DNA from: Brachybacterium aquaticum | GTDB taxonomy: Bacteria; Actinomycetota; Actinomycetes; Actinomycetales; Dermabacteraceae | Length of the DNA: 64,000 bases | Direction of reading: 5' to 3' | Assembly: GCF_014204755.1 (NCBI RefSeq) | Contig: NZ_JACHLZ010000001.1 | Location: 1,426,001-1,490,000 of the forward strand | Part shown: positions 48,512-56,238 of the stretch, piece by piece | How positions within the stretch are numbered: position 1 is the stretch's first letter | How the letters are laid out: every line of letters starts with the position of its first letter | Made by a program: the position numbers and the translations under genes | The notes under the pieces: generated by a model | What the model was told of the DNA's origin: nothing | Seen by the model: only the letters and a program-made list of their open reading frames with translations | Databases searched by the model: none

Positions 48512-49096
48512 TCAGCCGGCCTGGCGGGAGCGGCGCCGGGCGGCGAGCTCGTCCTGCAGGGCGAGGGCCGCGTCGTCGGCGGGGTTGACGCCGGGCAGCA
48601 CGGCGAGGTCGTTCTCGACCTCGCGCCACACGCGGCCGACGGCGATGCCGAACACGCCCTGACCGCCCTGGACGAGGTCGAAGACGTCCTCGGCGGAGGT
48701 GCACTCGTAGACGGAGGCGCCGTCGCTCATGAGGGTGATGCCGGCGAGATCGTCGATGCCGCGCTCGCGCAGCGCGCCGACGGCGATGCGGATCTGCTGG
48801 AGGGACACGCCGGTGTCCAGGAGGCGCTTGACGACCTTGAGCACGAGGATGTCGCGGAAGCCGTAGAGGCGCTGGCTGCCCGAGCCGTGGGCGGCGCGGA
48901 CGCTGGGCTCGACGAGCCCGGTGCGCGCCCAGTAGTCGAGCTGGCGGTAGGTGATGCCGGCGGCCTTGCAGGCGGCCGGGCCGCGGTATCCGAGCTCACC
49001 TGGGGTGTCCACGACATCGTCGAAGAGCACACCCTGGGCGGGCTCCGCGGGCACGGTGGACTGCTCCGTGCGATCCTCGCCGCGAGTGGCGTTCAC
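48512..49096 (-). CDS. MerR-family regulator (Rv1830/ResR-McdR type)
   Basis: Encodes 194 residues from GTG 49096 with GGAGG 5 nt upstream. The N-terminal 50 residues are disordered. The MerR HTH reads GPAACKAAGITYRQLDYWART with GLVEPSVRAAHGSGSQRLYG wing, followed by FRDILVLKVVKRLLDTGVSLQQIRIAVGALRERG. The downstream TLMSDGASVYECTSAEDVFDLVQGGQGVFGIAVGRVWREVE tail is characteristic of the Rv1830 lineage that regulates growth and division in mycobacteria. It is the last gene of the DUF881-Sbp-GarA cluster, 130 nt after the FtsR-like gene. Confidence 0.87.
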   Translation of the reverse strand: MNATRGEDRTEQSTVPAEPAQGVLFDDVVDTPGELGYRGPAACKAAGITYRQLDYWARTGLVEPSVRAAHGSGSQRLYGFRDILVLKVVKRLLDTGVSLQQIRIAVGALRERGIDDLAGITLMSDGASVYECTSAEDVFDLVQGGQGVFGIAVGRVWREVENDLAVLPGVNPADDAALALQDELAARRRSRQAG

Positions 49097-49226
49097 AGCT
49101 ACCTCCGGGTTCCGGCTCTCAGAGGGGGAAGGGTGAGAGCACTCTTCACAGGGTAGCGCGAAGTCCCCGTCGGCCGACAGCAACGCGCCGTCCGAAGGTC
49201 ACGGAGAGGTGACGAACCGGGGTCTC

Positions 49227-49919
49227 TCAGATCTCCCGCAGCCGGGTGCGCAGTACCGAGCCGTGCAGGGTGATCATGGATTCGCCCAGGTCACGGGCGA
49301 AGTCCTCGGCCTCGCCGCGGGCGGCGGAGTCGCCGGAGCGGCTGCGGGGCCGGGCCACGGAGCGGATCATGTGAGCCTCGCGCTCGGCGGCGGTGCGGAC
49401 CATCACCAGGTGGCGGGGGTGCAGGCCCTGATCGGCGAGGTCACGGGCGGAGGTGACGATCTCCAGCTCGGCGGCGCCGTAGAACAGCGCACCCTCGGGG
49501 AGGAATCCGAACTGCTCGAGCTCCGCGAGGAAGTCGTCGTCCACGGCGGCCTCGCGGGCCAGTCCCCGACGGTCCAGGCGCACGGGCTGCAGGGTGGAGC
49601 TGGGCCCGGGCCGCGAGGCGATCGAGGTGACCTCGGAGTCGACGCCGTGCTCGAGCAGATGCTCCTTGATGACCTTGAGCGGCCAGAAGCGGTCGCGCTG
49701 GGCGCGCAGGACGAACCGCAGCCGGTCCACGTCCTCACGGCTGTACTTGCGGTAGCCGGCCGGGGTCCGCTCGGGGCTGATCAGCCCCTCGGACTCGAGG
49801 TAGTGGAGCTTGGAGTGCGCGAGATCCGGGAACTCGTCCCGCAGGAGCTCGAGCACCTGACCGATGCTGAGGCGCGATGCGGTGGACGAGCTCGGCCTGC
49901 GCGAGGCGGAGGCCGGCAT
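49227..49919 (-). CDS. ftsR: MerR-family regulator FtsR (Rv1828-like)
   Basis: Encodes 230 residues; ATG 49919 is 4 nt after the garA stop. HTH: LSIGQVLELLRDEFPDLAHSKLHYLESEGLISPERTPAGYRKYS (core SKLHYLESEGLISPERT), then DVDRLRFVLRAQRDRFWPLKVIKEHL. The extended C-terminal domain (DFLAELEQFGFLPEG through LGESMITLHGSVLRTRLREI) matches Rv1828/FtsR, which activates ftsZ transcription in corynebacteria. Position directly after garA is conserved in the phylum. A DUF151 (BFN) gene usually separating it from the next MerR gene is absent here. Confidence 0.88.
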   Translation of the reverse strand: MPASASRRPSSSTASRLSIGQVLELLRDEFPDLAHSKLHYLESEGLISPERTPAGYRKYSREDVDRLRFVLRAQRDRFWPLKVIKEHLLEHGVDSEVTSIASRPGPSSTLQPVRLDRRGLAREAAVDDDFLAELEQFGFLPEGALFYGAAELEIVTSARDLADQGLHPRHLVMVRTAAEREAHMIRSVARPRSRSGDSAARGEAEDFARDLGESMITLHGSVLRTRLREI

Positions 49920-49923
49920 CCGC

Positions 49924-50367
49924 TCAGACCGTCCCGGGGAACGGGTGGTAGGTGAGGCGGTACTTGCCGATCTGGACGTCCTGGCCGGCGTGCAGGCGCG
50001 TCTCCTCGACACGGTCCTTGCCGACATAGGTGCCGTTGAGGGAGCCCAGGTCGCGCACCAGGAAGCCTTCGCCGTCGCGGACGAACGCGGCGTGCTTGCG
50101 CGAGACCGTGACGTCGTCGAGGAAGATCTCGCTCTGGGGGTGGCGTCCGGCGATCGTGGTCTCGGAGTCCAGCAGGAAGCGGGCGCCGAGGTTCGGGCCC
50201 TTCCGCACGATGAGCAGCGCGCTGCGCGGGGGCAGGTTCTCGATCGCCCGACGGTCCTGCGAGGACAGGCCGGGCTCGGCATCCTCCAGCGGATCGTTGG
50301 GCGAGATCGCGCTCAGCTTCGACGTGTGGTCGAGATTCTCATCGTTCCACTCGGTGTTCCCGGACAC
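49924..50367 (-). CDS. garA: FHA-domain protein GarA/OdhI
   Basis: Encodes 147 residues from GTG 50367, with GGAAGGGG upstream. The FHA domain occupies about 50-140: TIAGRHPQSEIFLDDVTVSRKHAAFVRDGEGFLVRDLGSLNGTYVGKDRV, with phosphothreonine-binding residues in GRH (74-76), SRKH (89-92) and LNGT (110-113). GarA, phosphorylated by PknB/PknG, binds and inhibits 2-oxoglutarate dehydrogenase and regulates glutamate metabolism. The usual N-terminal ETTSVF phosphosite is not present; only a single DHTSK threonine (Thr15) lies at that location, so its regulation may differ. Confidence 0.9.
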   Translation of the reverse strand: MSGNTEWNDENLDHTSKLSAISPNDPLEDAEPGLSSQDRRAIENLPPRSALLIVRKGPNLGARFLLDSETTIAGRHPQSEIFLDDVTVSRKHAAFVRDGEGFLVRDLGSLNGTYVGKDRVEETRLHAGQDVQIGKYRLTYHPFPGTV

Positions 50368-50502
50368 CTCACACCCCTTCCTGGCCTGCTGCGGCTCTGC
50401 GGTCTGAGAGCGGAATGAGAGTGCAGGCCGTCGCTCGTCCATTCTCGCACGGGCGCGAGGCCCGGCGGGCCGACCTGCCGCCTCCACGTCAGGATTTGAC
50501 GA

Positions 50503-51255
50503 TCACTTGACCACCTGGGAGTGCTCGGGGGCGGACAGCGGCACCGTCGCGTCGATCAGCACCTCGTCCTCCGCGGTCGCGGCGAGGGTGCCGCCGTCGC
50601 CGGCGACCGCATCCGCGGCACCGCCCGGGATCCGCAGCGCGGGCTCCATCACGGCCGGATCGCCGATCGCGCGCAGCGTGTACGGGGCGGTCAGCGCGGT
50701 GCCGTCGACCTCGAGGGTGCCGTCAGCGGCGGTGGTGATCGAGGTGGAGGCGACCACGCGCACGTCCCCGATCTGGACGACCTCGGCGCCGGCGTTGCGC
50801 AGCTCCTGGAGCACGCCGAGGAGGGTCGAGGCGCGCACCCCCTGCTGCGGGTCGGCGATCGAGACGATGATGCCGCGGCCCTGGGCAGGAGCGGTGCCGG
50901 CGAGGATCTCGAGGTCCTCGAGACGATCCTCGGCGGCGTTGCGCGCGGCGACGTCGTCCTCCTGCCCGGAGCGCAGGGTCTCCAGGGTCCGGTCCAGCTC
51001 GGCGTTCTCCACCTCGAGGTCGGAGACGTGGCGTCCGGACTCGTCCAGCAGTCGCACCAGCTCCTGCTGGGTGGCGCCCTCCAGCTGGTCGTCGTTGCGC
51101 CCCACCTGCGCGGCGATGGACACACCGAGGAGCAGGCAGAGCAGGCCCACGATCAGCTGGGAGAGGTTGGCCTGCGGCCGCAGGGTGTCGCGCAGTCGCT
51201 GCCAGACCACGCGCTGCTGGCCTCGGCTCTCGGGGGTGCGGGTGCCGTCGCTCAT
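50503..51255 (-). CDS. DUF881-domain membrane protein
   Basis: Encodes 250 residues; ATG 51255 overlaps the Sbp stop (ATGA). One N-terminal membrane helix (NLSQLIVGLLCLLLGVSIAAQV) is followed by a coiled coil (LEGATQQELVRLLDESGRHVSDLEVENAELDRTL, about 60-100) and the DUF881 extracytoplasmic domain with GRGIIVSIADPQQGVRASTLL, LQELRNAGAEVVQIGDVRVVAST and APYTLRAIGDPAVMEPAL. It is the third gene of the DUF881-Sbp-DUF881 operon next to garA/ftsR. Function is unknown, but the set is linked to cell envelope growth and division. Confidence 0.85.
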   Translation of the reverse strand: MSDGTRTPESRGQQRVVWQRLRDTLRPQANLSQLIVGLLCLLLGVSIAAQVGRNDDQLEGATQQELVRLLDESGRHVSDLEVENAELDRTLETLRSGQEDDVAARNAAEDRLEDLEILAGTAPAQGRGIIVSIADPQQGVRASTLLGVLQELRNAGAEVVQIGDVRVVASTSITTAADGTLEVDGTALTAPYTLRAIGDPAVMEPALRIPGGAADAVAGDGGTLAATAEDEVLIDATVPLSAPEHSQVVK

Positions 51256-51584
51256 GAGCGGAACAGGAGCCGGCGGATCGCGGCGGCGTTGGAGAAGATG
51301 CGGATGCCGAGCACCACGATCACCGCGGTGGACAGCTGCGAGCCCACGCCGAGCTGATCGCCGAGGAACACGAGGAACGCCGCGATCAGCACGTTGAACA
51401 GGAACGACGTGATGAACACGTGGGAGTCGAAGGCGCCGTCGAGGCTTGCGCGGAGACCGCCGGCGAGGGTGTCCAGCGCCGCCACGACCGCGATGGGGAG
51501 GTAGGGCTGCAGCGCGACGGGGATGTCGGGCTGGACCACGACGCCGAGCACGATGCCCAGCACGAGTCCGAGGATGGCGATCAC
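51252..51584 (-). CDS. sbp: Small basic membrane protein (DUF1290, Sbp)
   Basis: Encodes 110 residues from GTG 51584 with GGAGGA 6 nt upstream; overlaps the upstream DUF881 stop (GTGA) and the downstream DUF881 start. Four hydrophobic helices: LGLVLGIVLGVVVQP, YLPIAVVAALDTLAGGLRA, VFITSFLFNVLIAAFLVFLG and LSTAVIVVLGIRIFSNAAAI, ending in IRRLLFRS. The AALDTLAGGLRASLDGAFD block matches Sbp proteins found beside FtsZ-region genes in Gram-positives. Its tight coupling to both DUF881 genes suggests one membrane complex. Confidence 0.85.
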   Translation of the reverse strand: MIAILGLVLGIVLGVVVQPDIPVALQPYLPIAVVAALDTLAGGLRASLDGAFDSHVFITSFLFNVLIAAFLVFLGDQLGVGSQLSTAVIVVLGIRIFSNAAAIRRLLFRS

Positions 51585-52567
51585 AGAGGGTCCTCCTGGT
51601 CCGGGCCGGTGGTGGCCGCGGCACTGTCGGGCTGACGGGTCAGCGGGTCGTCCGGGGCGGTGGTCGGCGGGGTCTCCGGGGCGGGCTCCGGCTCGGCCCC
51701 GGGCACGGTGGCCTCGCGCAGGGTGCCGACGGCGCGGGCCGGGAGGGTCAGCTCCTCCCCCGGCTCCCAGGCGAGCTGGATGCCGTAGCGGGAGGAGATG
51801 TCCGCGAGGTACTCGCCGGACTCGGAGTCCTCGACCCCGGTGCGCAGCTGCTCGGGATCGCCGAGGGCGGTGATCCGGTAGGGCGGAGACAGCGGCCGGA
51901 AGTCGACGAGGACCGCGGAGCCGGCGGTGCGGATCGCAGTGGTGCTGGAGACGCGCTGACCGTTCACGGCGATCGCCTCGGCCCCGGCGGCCCACAGCCC
52001 GTTCACGGCGATCTGCACGTCGGCATCGGTGACGCGGTTGACGGCGCCGGGGCCGGCACCGGGACTCGAGGGCAGAGGGGCGGAATCGTCCAGGACGAGG
52101 TCGATCCCGGGGCCGGTCATCGCGACCGCGGCGCCGGCCTGCTCGTGCGCGGCGAGCTCCTCGGCGGAGCGGTCGTCCGTCCCGTCCAGCACCACACCCT
52201 GGGCCTCGGCGATCTGCGCCTCGAGCTCGCCCTGACGCTCCTCGAGCTGATCCGCCTCGGCACGGGTGTCTCGCACCTCCTGCTCGAGGAGCGCGCGGGG
52301 GCTGTCCTCGGCGGCGGCGTCGTACCGCAGGTCCACGACCGCGGCGCTGACGACGAAGCCGAGCAGCAGTGCCAGCAGCAGCGTGATGGTGCGGGTGGCC
52401 CGGTTGTCGGGCGGGGTCGCCTCGCCGGCGGGGTGCTCCTGCTCGCGCAGGTCGTCGACGGAGTACGGGTCCGCGGTGAGGGCGCGAAGGAGAGAGGTGG
52501 GAGAGTACGGAGTCTCACCGTGCGGTGTCGGATGCTCCTCGCGGAGCTTCCCTGGTCGCGTGCTCAT
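51581..52567 (-). CDS. DUF881-domain membrane protein, first gene of the cluster
   Basis: Encodes 328 residues. A cytoplasmic N-terminus of about 60 residues precedes one membrane helix (TITLLLALLLGFVVSAAVVDL), a coiled coil (LLEQEVRDTRAEADQLEERQGELEAQIAEA) and the DUF881 domain (VAMTGPGIDLVLDDS, ADVQIAVNGLWAAGAEAIAVNGQRVSSTTAI, PYRITALGDPEQL). The last 60 residues are Pro/Glu/Thr-rich and disordered. The -10 TACACT 6 nt before ATG implies a leaderless start for the whole operon down to the MerR genes. The pgsA gene often preceding it elsewhere is not present. Confidence 0.87.
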   Translation of the reverse strand: MSTRPGKLREEHPTPHGETPYSPTSLLRALTADPYSVDDLREQEHPAGEATPPDNRATRTITLLLALLLGFVVSAAVVDLRYDAAAEDSPRALLEQEVRDTRAEADQLEERQGELEAQIAEAQGVVLDGTDDRSAEELAAHEQAGAAVAMTGPGIDLVLDDSAPLPSSPGAGPGAVNRVTDADVQIAVNGLWAAGAEAIAVNGQRVSSTTAIRTAGSAVLVDFRPLSPPYRITALGDPEQLRTGVEDSESGEYLADISSRYGIQLAWEPGEELTLPARAVGTLREATVPGAEPEPAPETPPTTAPDDPLTRQPDSAAATTGPDQEDPL

Positions 52568-52573
52568 GCCAGC

Positions 52574-52579
52574 AGTGTA
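52574..52579 (-). promoter_or_regulatory. -10 element TACACT, leaderless promoter of DUF881 operon
   Basis: On the minus strand TACACT ends 6 nt before ATG 52567, without a ribosome site. Confidence 0.6.
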
Positions 52580-52604
52580 GGAGCGACGGCCGTGTCGGGG
52601 ACTC

Positions 52605-53435
52605 TCAGACGCGGGGCACCTCCAGGTCCTGCCCGGTCAGCGCCGAGAAGTCGACGCGGCCGGCGTCCGGGGCCTCCGGGGCGCGGGCGAGGATCACGAA
52701 ACGGCTGACCGTCGCGATGAGCGGCCCGTCCTGCATCTGCGCTGCGAGGCGCTCGAGGGCCTCGCGGTGGCGGTCCACGTCGAGGTCCTCCGGCGCATCC
52801 CACGGGGCGCGGCGCAGGTAGCCGAGCAGGCTCGACATGTCGTCGAACTCGTAGCGGCCGTGGAAGGCGTGGGAGCGGTCCACCCGCAGCCCGGCGGCGA
52901 CGAGGTCGTGGACCATGCTCTCCAGCGTCACGTCCGCATGGGGGTCGCCGAGCCCGAAGGCCTCGCGCACCTCGCGGAGGTCGTCCCCGCCCACCTGCTG
53001 GGTGAGGAACGCACCGGACGGGCGGAGCACGCGGGCGACGTCGGCCGGAGCGAACGCCTCGTGGCGGCTGAGGATCAGGTCGAAGGAGTCGTCCTCGAAC
53101 GGGAGGCGAGCACCGGGCGCCTCGGAGTCGTGCTCGACGACCTCGATGCCGAGCGGGACAAGGCGCTCCCGGGCGATAGGCAGGTTCGGCGCCCAGCCCT
53201 CGGTGGCGACGGTCCCCTCGGGCAGGGCATCCGCGAGGGAGGCGAGCACCTCTCCCCCGCCGGTGCCGAGGTCGAGGACCCGGTCCGCCTTCTGGGAGAG
53301 GTTCTCCACGGCGGTGCGCCAGCGCCACGGCGGCTCTTCCTCGCGAAAGCCGGTGAGGGTGGAGAAGTCCCATCCTGTGGGCTGCTCGGCAAGGGCGTCG
53401 CGCCAGCGCTGCAGCTCCTGCTCGTCGGTCGACAT
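52605..53435 (-). CDS. Class I SAM-dependent methyltransferase
   Basis: Encodes 276 residues from ATG 53435 with GGAGG 5 nt upstream. Motif I VLDLGTGGGEVLASLADALPE (core LDLGTGGGE) lies near 57, motif II GTVATEGWAPNLPIARERL, and FDLILSRHEAFAPADVARVLRPSGAFLTQQVGG is motif IV to post-motif. The QQVGGDDL segment occurs in a group of uncharacterised methyltransferases from Gram-positives. The substrate is unknown. It is upstream of the DUF881 operon with a separate promoter downstream, so it is probably an independent gene. Confidence 0.85.
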   Translation of the reverse strand: MSTDEQELQRWRDALAEQPTGWDFSTLTGFREEEPPWRWRTAVENLSQKADRVLDLGTGGGEVLASLADALPEGTVATEGWAPNLPIARERLVPLGIEVVEHDSEAPGARLPFEDDSFDLILSRHEAFAPADVARVLRPSGAFLTQQVGGDDLREVREAFGLGDPHADVTLESMVHDLVAAGLRVDRSHAFHGRYEFDDMSSLLGYLRRAPWDAPEDLDVDRHREALERLAAQMQDGPLIATVSRFVILARAPEAPDAGRVDFSALTGQDLEVPRV

Positions 53436-53536
53436 CGAACCTCCTGGGCCATCGGGGCGGGCATCCGCCTCCACTATCGCACCCCCGCCCCGGAACGCGC
53501 GTGCGCCACGGGTGCCGCAGGTCACGCCCCTCTCGA

Positions 53537-53567
53537 TTGGCTCGCGAGGCCCCCATCGGGGTACTGT
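53537..53567 (+). promoter_or_regulatory. Promoter of tRNA-Pro
   Basis: TTGGCT (53537-53542) and TACTGT (53562-53567) with a 19-bp spacer precede the tRNA by 30 nt. A small hairpin, TCCTCCG-GAGA-CGGAGGA (53577-53594), lies in the leader and would be removed by processing. Confidence 0.5.
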
Positions 53568-53597
53568 GTTCCTCGGTCCTCCGGAGACGGAGGATCT

Positions 53598-53671
<74 letters not shown>

Positions 53672-53688
53672 CCGAGAGAACCGCAGGT

Positions 53689-53723
53689 GACAGGCACTTT
53701 CCAGATTCTGGGGAGTGCCTGTC
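53689..53723 (+). terminator. Nested hairpin after tRNA-Pro
   Basis: GACAGGCACT (53689-53698) pairs with AGTGCCTGTC (53714-53723); within the loop CCAG pairs with CTGG. It is 18 nt after the tRNA and followed by CCCCGTCTCT, so it is probably the tRNA terminator. Its AGTGCCTGTCCCC form resembles REP-like hairpins I recall from other genomes, so a repeat-element origin is possible. Confidence 0.6.
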
Positions 53724-53854
53724 CCCGTCTCTGCGGGGGCCTGTGCAGCAATGCGTGTGGCAACGCAGCCCGTCTGCCCTGGATCGCGGTCCTCAAATCG
53801 TGATCTGGGCTTCCATCCCCGTGGGCGACCCGGCGAGCACCCGAGCTCCGCTCC

Positions 53855-53860
53855 TACACT
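53855..53860 (+). promoter_or_regulatory. -10 element TACACT, leaderless promoter
   Basis: TACACT ends 7 nt before ATG 53868, without a ribosome site. Confidence 0.55.
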
Positions 53861-53867
53861 CCCAGGC

Positions 53868-54746
53868 ATGCAGAACTCCGCGCCCTCCCCCGCGCCCGCC
53901 CCGCACAAGTTCGTCCTCACCTTCGTGTGCGAGGACCAGCCGGGCATCGTCCATGCCGTCACCGGAGCCCTGCTCGAGGCCGGCGGCAACATCGTCGAGA
54001 GCCGTCAGTTCGAGAGCTTCGACTCCCACCGCTTCTACATGCGCGTGGTGATCGCCACCGAGGCCTCGCAGGACGAGGTCACCGCCGCGCTCGCACCCGC
54101 GATCCAGCGCTTCTCGCTGGACTGGGCCATCGACGTCGTCGGCCGTCCCGTGCGTACGCTGATCCTCGCCTCCAAGACGACCCACTGCATCAACGACCTG
54201 CTCTACCAGCGCGACAACAGCCACCTGCCGATCGAGGTGCCGCTGATCCTCGCGAACCACGACACCGTCGGGAAGCTCGCAGCGTTCTACGACGTGCCCT
54301 TCGAGCACCGCCCCATCGCCTCCCCCGAGGACAAGGCCGCCTTCGAGCAGCGGGTGCGTGAGGTGGTCGAGGAGCAGGACATCGAGCTCGTGGTCCTCGC
54401 CCGCTACATGCAGGTCCTCTCCCCCGAGCTGGTCGAGTTCCTCAACGGGCGCTGCATCAACATCCATCACTCCTTCCTTCCCGGCTTCAAGGGCGCGAAC
54501 CCGTACCGCCAGGCGTACGCCCGCGGGGTGAAGCAGATCGGTGCGACCGCGCACTTCGTCACCACAGACCTCGACGAGGGCCCGATCATCGAGCAGCAGG
54601 TGATCCGCGTGGACCACACCCGCTCCCCGCAGGAGCTGATGTCGATCGGTCAGGACACCGAGGCGCGGGCGCTGCGTCAGGCCGTGGCCTGGTACGCGCA
54701 GTCGCGCGTGCTGCTGGACGGGACGCGCACGATCATCTTCCGCTGA
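53868..54746 (+). CDS. purU: Formyltetrahydrofolate deformylase
   Basis: Encodes 292 residues. An N-terminal ACT domain (about 14-90; KFVLTFVCEDQPGIVHAVTGALLEAGGNIVES) precedes the formyltransferase fold with the hallmark catalytic His in NIHHSFLPGFKGANPY and Asp in TDLDEGPIIEQ. PurU hydrolyses 10-formyl-THF to formate and THF, balancing one-carbon pools and supplying formate for PurT. The ACT domain presumably senses methionine/glycine. It is preceded by a tRNA gene and a leaderless-type promoter. An N-carbamoylsarcosine pathway elsewhere in the window yields sarcosine, which also feeds one-carbon metabolism; a link is only speculative. Confidence 0.93.
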   Translation: MQNSAPSPAPAPHKFVLTFVCEDQPGIVHAVTGALLEAGGNIVESRQFESFDSHRFYMRVVIATEASQDEVTAALAPAIQRFSLDWAIDVVGRPVRTLILASKTTHCINDLLYQRDNSHLPIEVPLILANHDTVGKLAAFYDVPFEHRPIASPEDKAAFEQRVREVVEEQDIELVVLARYMQVLSPELVEFLNGRCINIHHSFLPGFKGANPYRQAYARGVKQIGATAHFVTTDLDEGPIIEQQVIRVDHTRSPQELMSIGQDTEARALRQAVAWYAQSRVLLDGTRTIIFR

Positions 54747-54764
54747 CGGATCGCCGCGGCGCGC

Positions 54765-55382
54765 TCAGCGCCGCGCGGCCCGTCCCACGCCCTGGAGCTG
54801 CTCCGCGTCGGCGTAGCGCATTCCGGGCGGGACCTGGGCGAGCTCGAACCAGGAGGCGGCGCGCGGCAGCAGTCGCACGTCCTGCCAGGGGATCTCGAAT
54901 TCGGCGGCCTGCCACATGGTCAGTGCGATCTCGTCGCGGCGTCCGGCGGCGACCAGGAGCAGGCGGCGCAGCCGCGAGAGGGCGTGCGGCTCGGCGCGGG
55001 CGGAGTCGGGGATCGCGACCGCTCCCCCGAGGTCCAGCGGCCACACCGTCTCCCCCCAGTGCAGCTCCGCGTGCTCGGGGGTGCCGGCGATGACGGCGGG
55101 CGGGCGCAGGTCCGCGGCGGCGACCGGGGTGGGGGCGATGGGGGTGCCGCGCCGCAGCACCTCGTGCTCGACCCAGGCACCAGGCAGCACGAGGCGACCT
55201 CCCACGTGGACGTCCACGAGCAGGGCATCGGAAAAGGGGCGCAGCGGCTCCGAGAGGATCCCGTCGCGGGCCATGTCGCGGCAGGGTGCGGCGATCACGC
55301 GCACCACGGCGTCGTCCCCGGTCGCGTCCGTCAGCGGGATCCGCACCCGGGTGCCAGGCAGCGGGTTCGACGCGGGGCTCAT
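54765..55382 (-). CDS. Hypothetical protein coupled to NUDIX hydrolase
   Basis: Encodes 205 residues; ATG 55382 overlaps the NUDIX stop (ATGA). It is soluble, with beta-rich N-terminal half (TRVRIPLTDATGDDAVVRVIAA, LLVDVHVGGRLVLPGAWVEHEVLRRG) and a helical end (WQAAEFEIPWQDVRLLPRAASWFELAQVPPG). I do not recognise the family; no catalytic motif, signal or membrane segment is evident. The Gly/Trp pattern LHWGETVWPLDLGGAVAIP suggests a small beta barrel. Its function may be linked to the NUDIX enzyme encoded just upstream. Confidence 0.65.
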   Translation of the reverse strand: MSPASNPLPGTRVRIPLTDATGDDAVVRVIAAPCRDMARDGILSEPLRPFSDALLVDVHVGGRLVLPGAWVEHEVLRRGTPIAPTPVAAADLRPPAVIAGTPEHAELHWGETVWPLDLGGAVAIPDSARAEPHALSRLRRLLLVAAGRRDEIALTMWQAAEFEIPWQDVRLLPRAASWFELAQVPPGMRYADAEQLQGVGRAARR

Positions 55383-55855
55383 CGGCGGAACCGCGCCTCG
55401 GGGCGGTCCTCGAGCGCGAAGGCGAGGTTGTCCCGAAACCGGTCGTTCATCGGCGGCAGGGCGTCCAGGGGGAACCACTGCGCGGCGGTGTTCTCCCCGT
55501 CGGCCGGATGGGGCTCCTGGTCCGCGTCCGCCTCGCACAGGAAGCACAGGTCCAGGTACTGGGCGCGGTCGCCGTTGGGGTAGGAGATCTCGGGCAGGAC
55601 GCGCACGTCGACGAGGCGCAGAGCGGTGGCGGCGATCCCCGACTCCTCGGCGACCTCGCGCACTGCGGCGCGGGCCGGCTCCTCGCCGGGGTCGACGATC
55701 CCGGTGACCGGGGTCCAGCGGCCGTCGTCCGCGCGGCGCACGGCGAGCATCCGGGTGCGGCTCGGGTCGAGCACCAGCGCGGTCACGCCGGTCATCCACA
55801 GCAGGTCGTTGCCGATGCGCTCGCGAAGGTCGAGCACGAAGTCGGGGGTGGGGAT
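55379..55855 (-). CDS. NUDIX hydrolase, apparently starting at ATC
   Basis: The NUDIX box is GIVDPGEEPARAAVREVAEESGI (core GEEPARAAVREVAEES), near residues 50-70, with Glu residues for metal binding intact. The ending LCFLCEADADQEPHPADGENTAAQWFPLDALP is typical of small actinobacterial NUDIX proteins. No ATG/GTG/TTG fits the expected N-terminus: a good AGGAGG lies 5 nt before ATC 55855, which sits where homologues, as I recall them, start M-PTPDFV. GTG 55837 is the nearest canonical alternative but lies 23 nt from the ribosome site and would drop TPDF. Substrate is probably a nucleotide sugar or oxidised nucleotide. Confidence 0.7.
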   Translation of the reverse strand: MPTPDFVLDLRERIGNDLLWMTGVTALVLDPSRTRMLAVRRADDGRWTPVTGIVDPGEEPARAAVREVAEESGIAATALRLVDVRVLPEISYPNGDRAQYLDLCFLCEADADQEPHPADGENTAAQWFPLDALPPMNDRFRDNLAFALEDRPEARFRR

Positions 55856-55908
55856 GGGTGCCTCCTGGGCGGAAGAAGTGCAGGTGGTCGCTGGGGGCGC
55901 GTCGGAGC

Positions 55909-56184
55909 TCAGCCGCCGGTGGTCGCCGCGACCCCGACCACGAAGATCATGATCACGACATACGCGATGACCGCGAGCACGCCGATCCCGATGATCACGG
56001 CGAGGATGATCCAGCCGATCTTGTTCATCTTCTTCGCGCTGACGGGGTCGCTGTCCATCTGGACCAGCGCGATGATCCCGAAGATCGAGGGGATCATCGA
56101 CGCGCACAGGAATCCGACGATGATCAGGATGATCGCCTGGGTCTGGATCGAGCCGCGGTCGGGGGCCTGGGGCAGGTAGGTCAT
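55909..56184 (-). CDS. Small two-helix membrane protein (CD225/dispanin-like)
   Basis: Encodes 91 residues; AAGGA precedes ATG 56184. Two helices, about 17-40 (AIILIIVGFLCASMIPSIFGI) and 58-88 (IGWIILAVIIGIGVLAVIAYV), are joined by ALVQMDSDPVSAKKMNKIG. The second half of helix 1 and the following loop resemble bacterial CD225/dispanin or DUF4190-like proteins. Function is unknown. It is followed by the NUDIX gene and preceded by the TM2-domain gene on the same strand, an apparent small-membrane-protein cluster. Confidence 0.75.
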   Translation of the reverse strand: MTYLPQAPDRGSIQTQAIILIIVGFLCASMIPSIFGIIALVQMDSDPVSAKKMNKIGWIILAVIIGIGVLAVIAYVVIMIFVVGVAATTGG

Positions 56185-56238
56185 GGCGTGCCGTCCTTCG
56201 GGTGGGCGGGCGAGGAGGGGAAGGGGAGCGGGCGGGAC

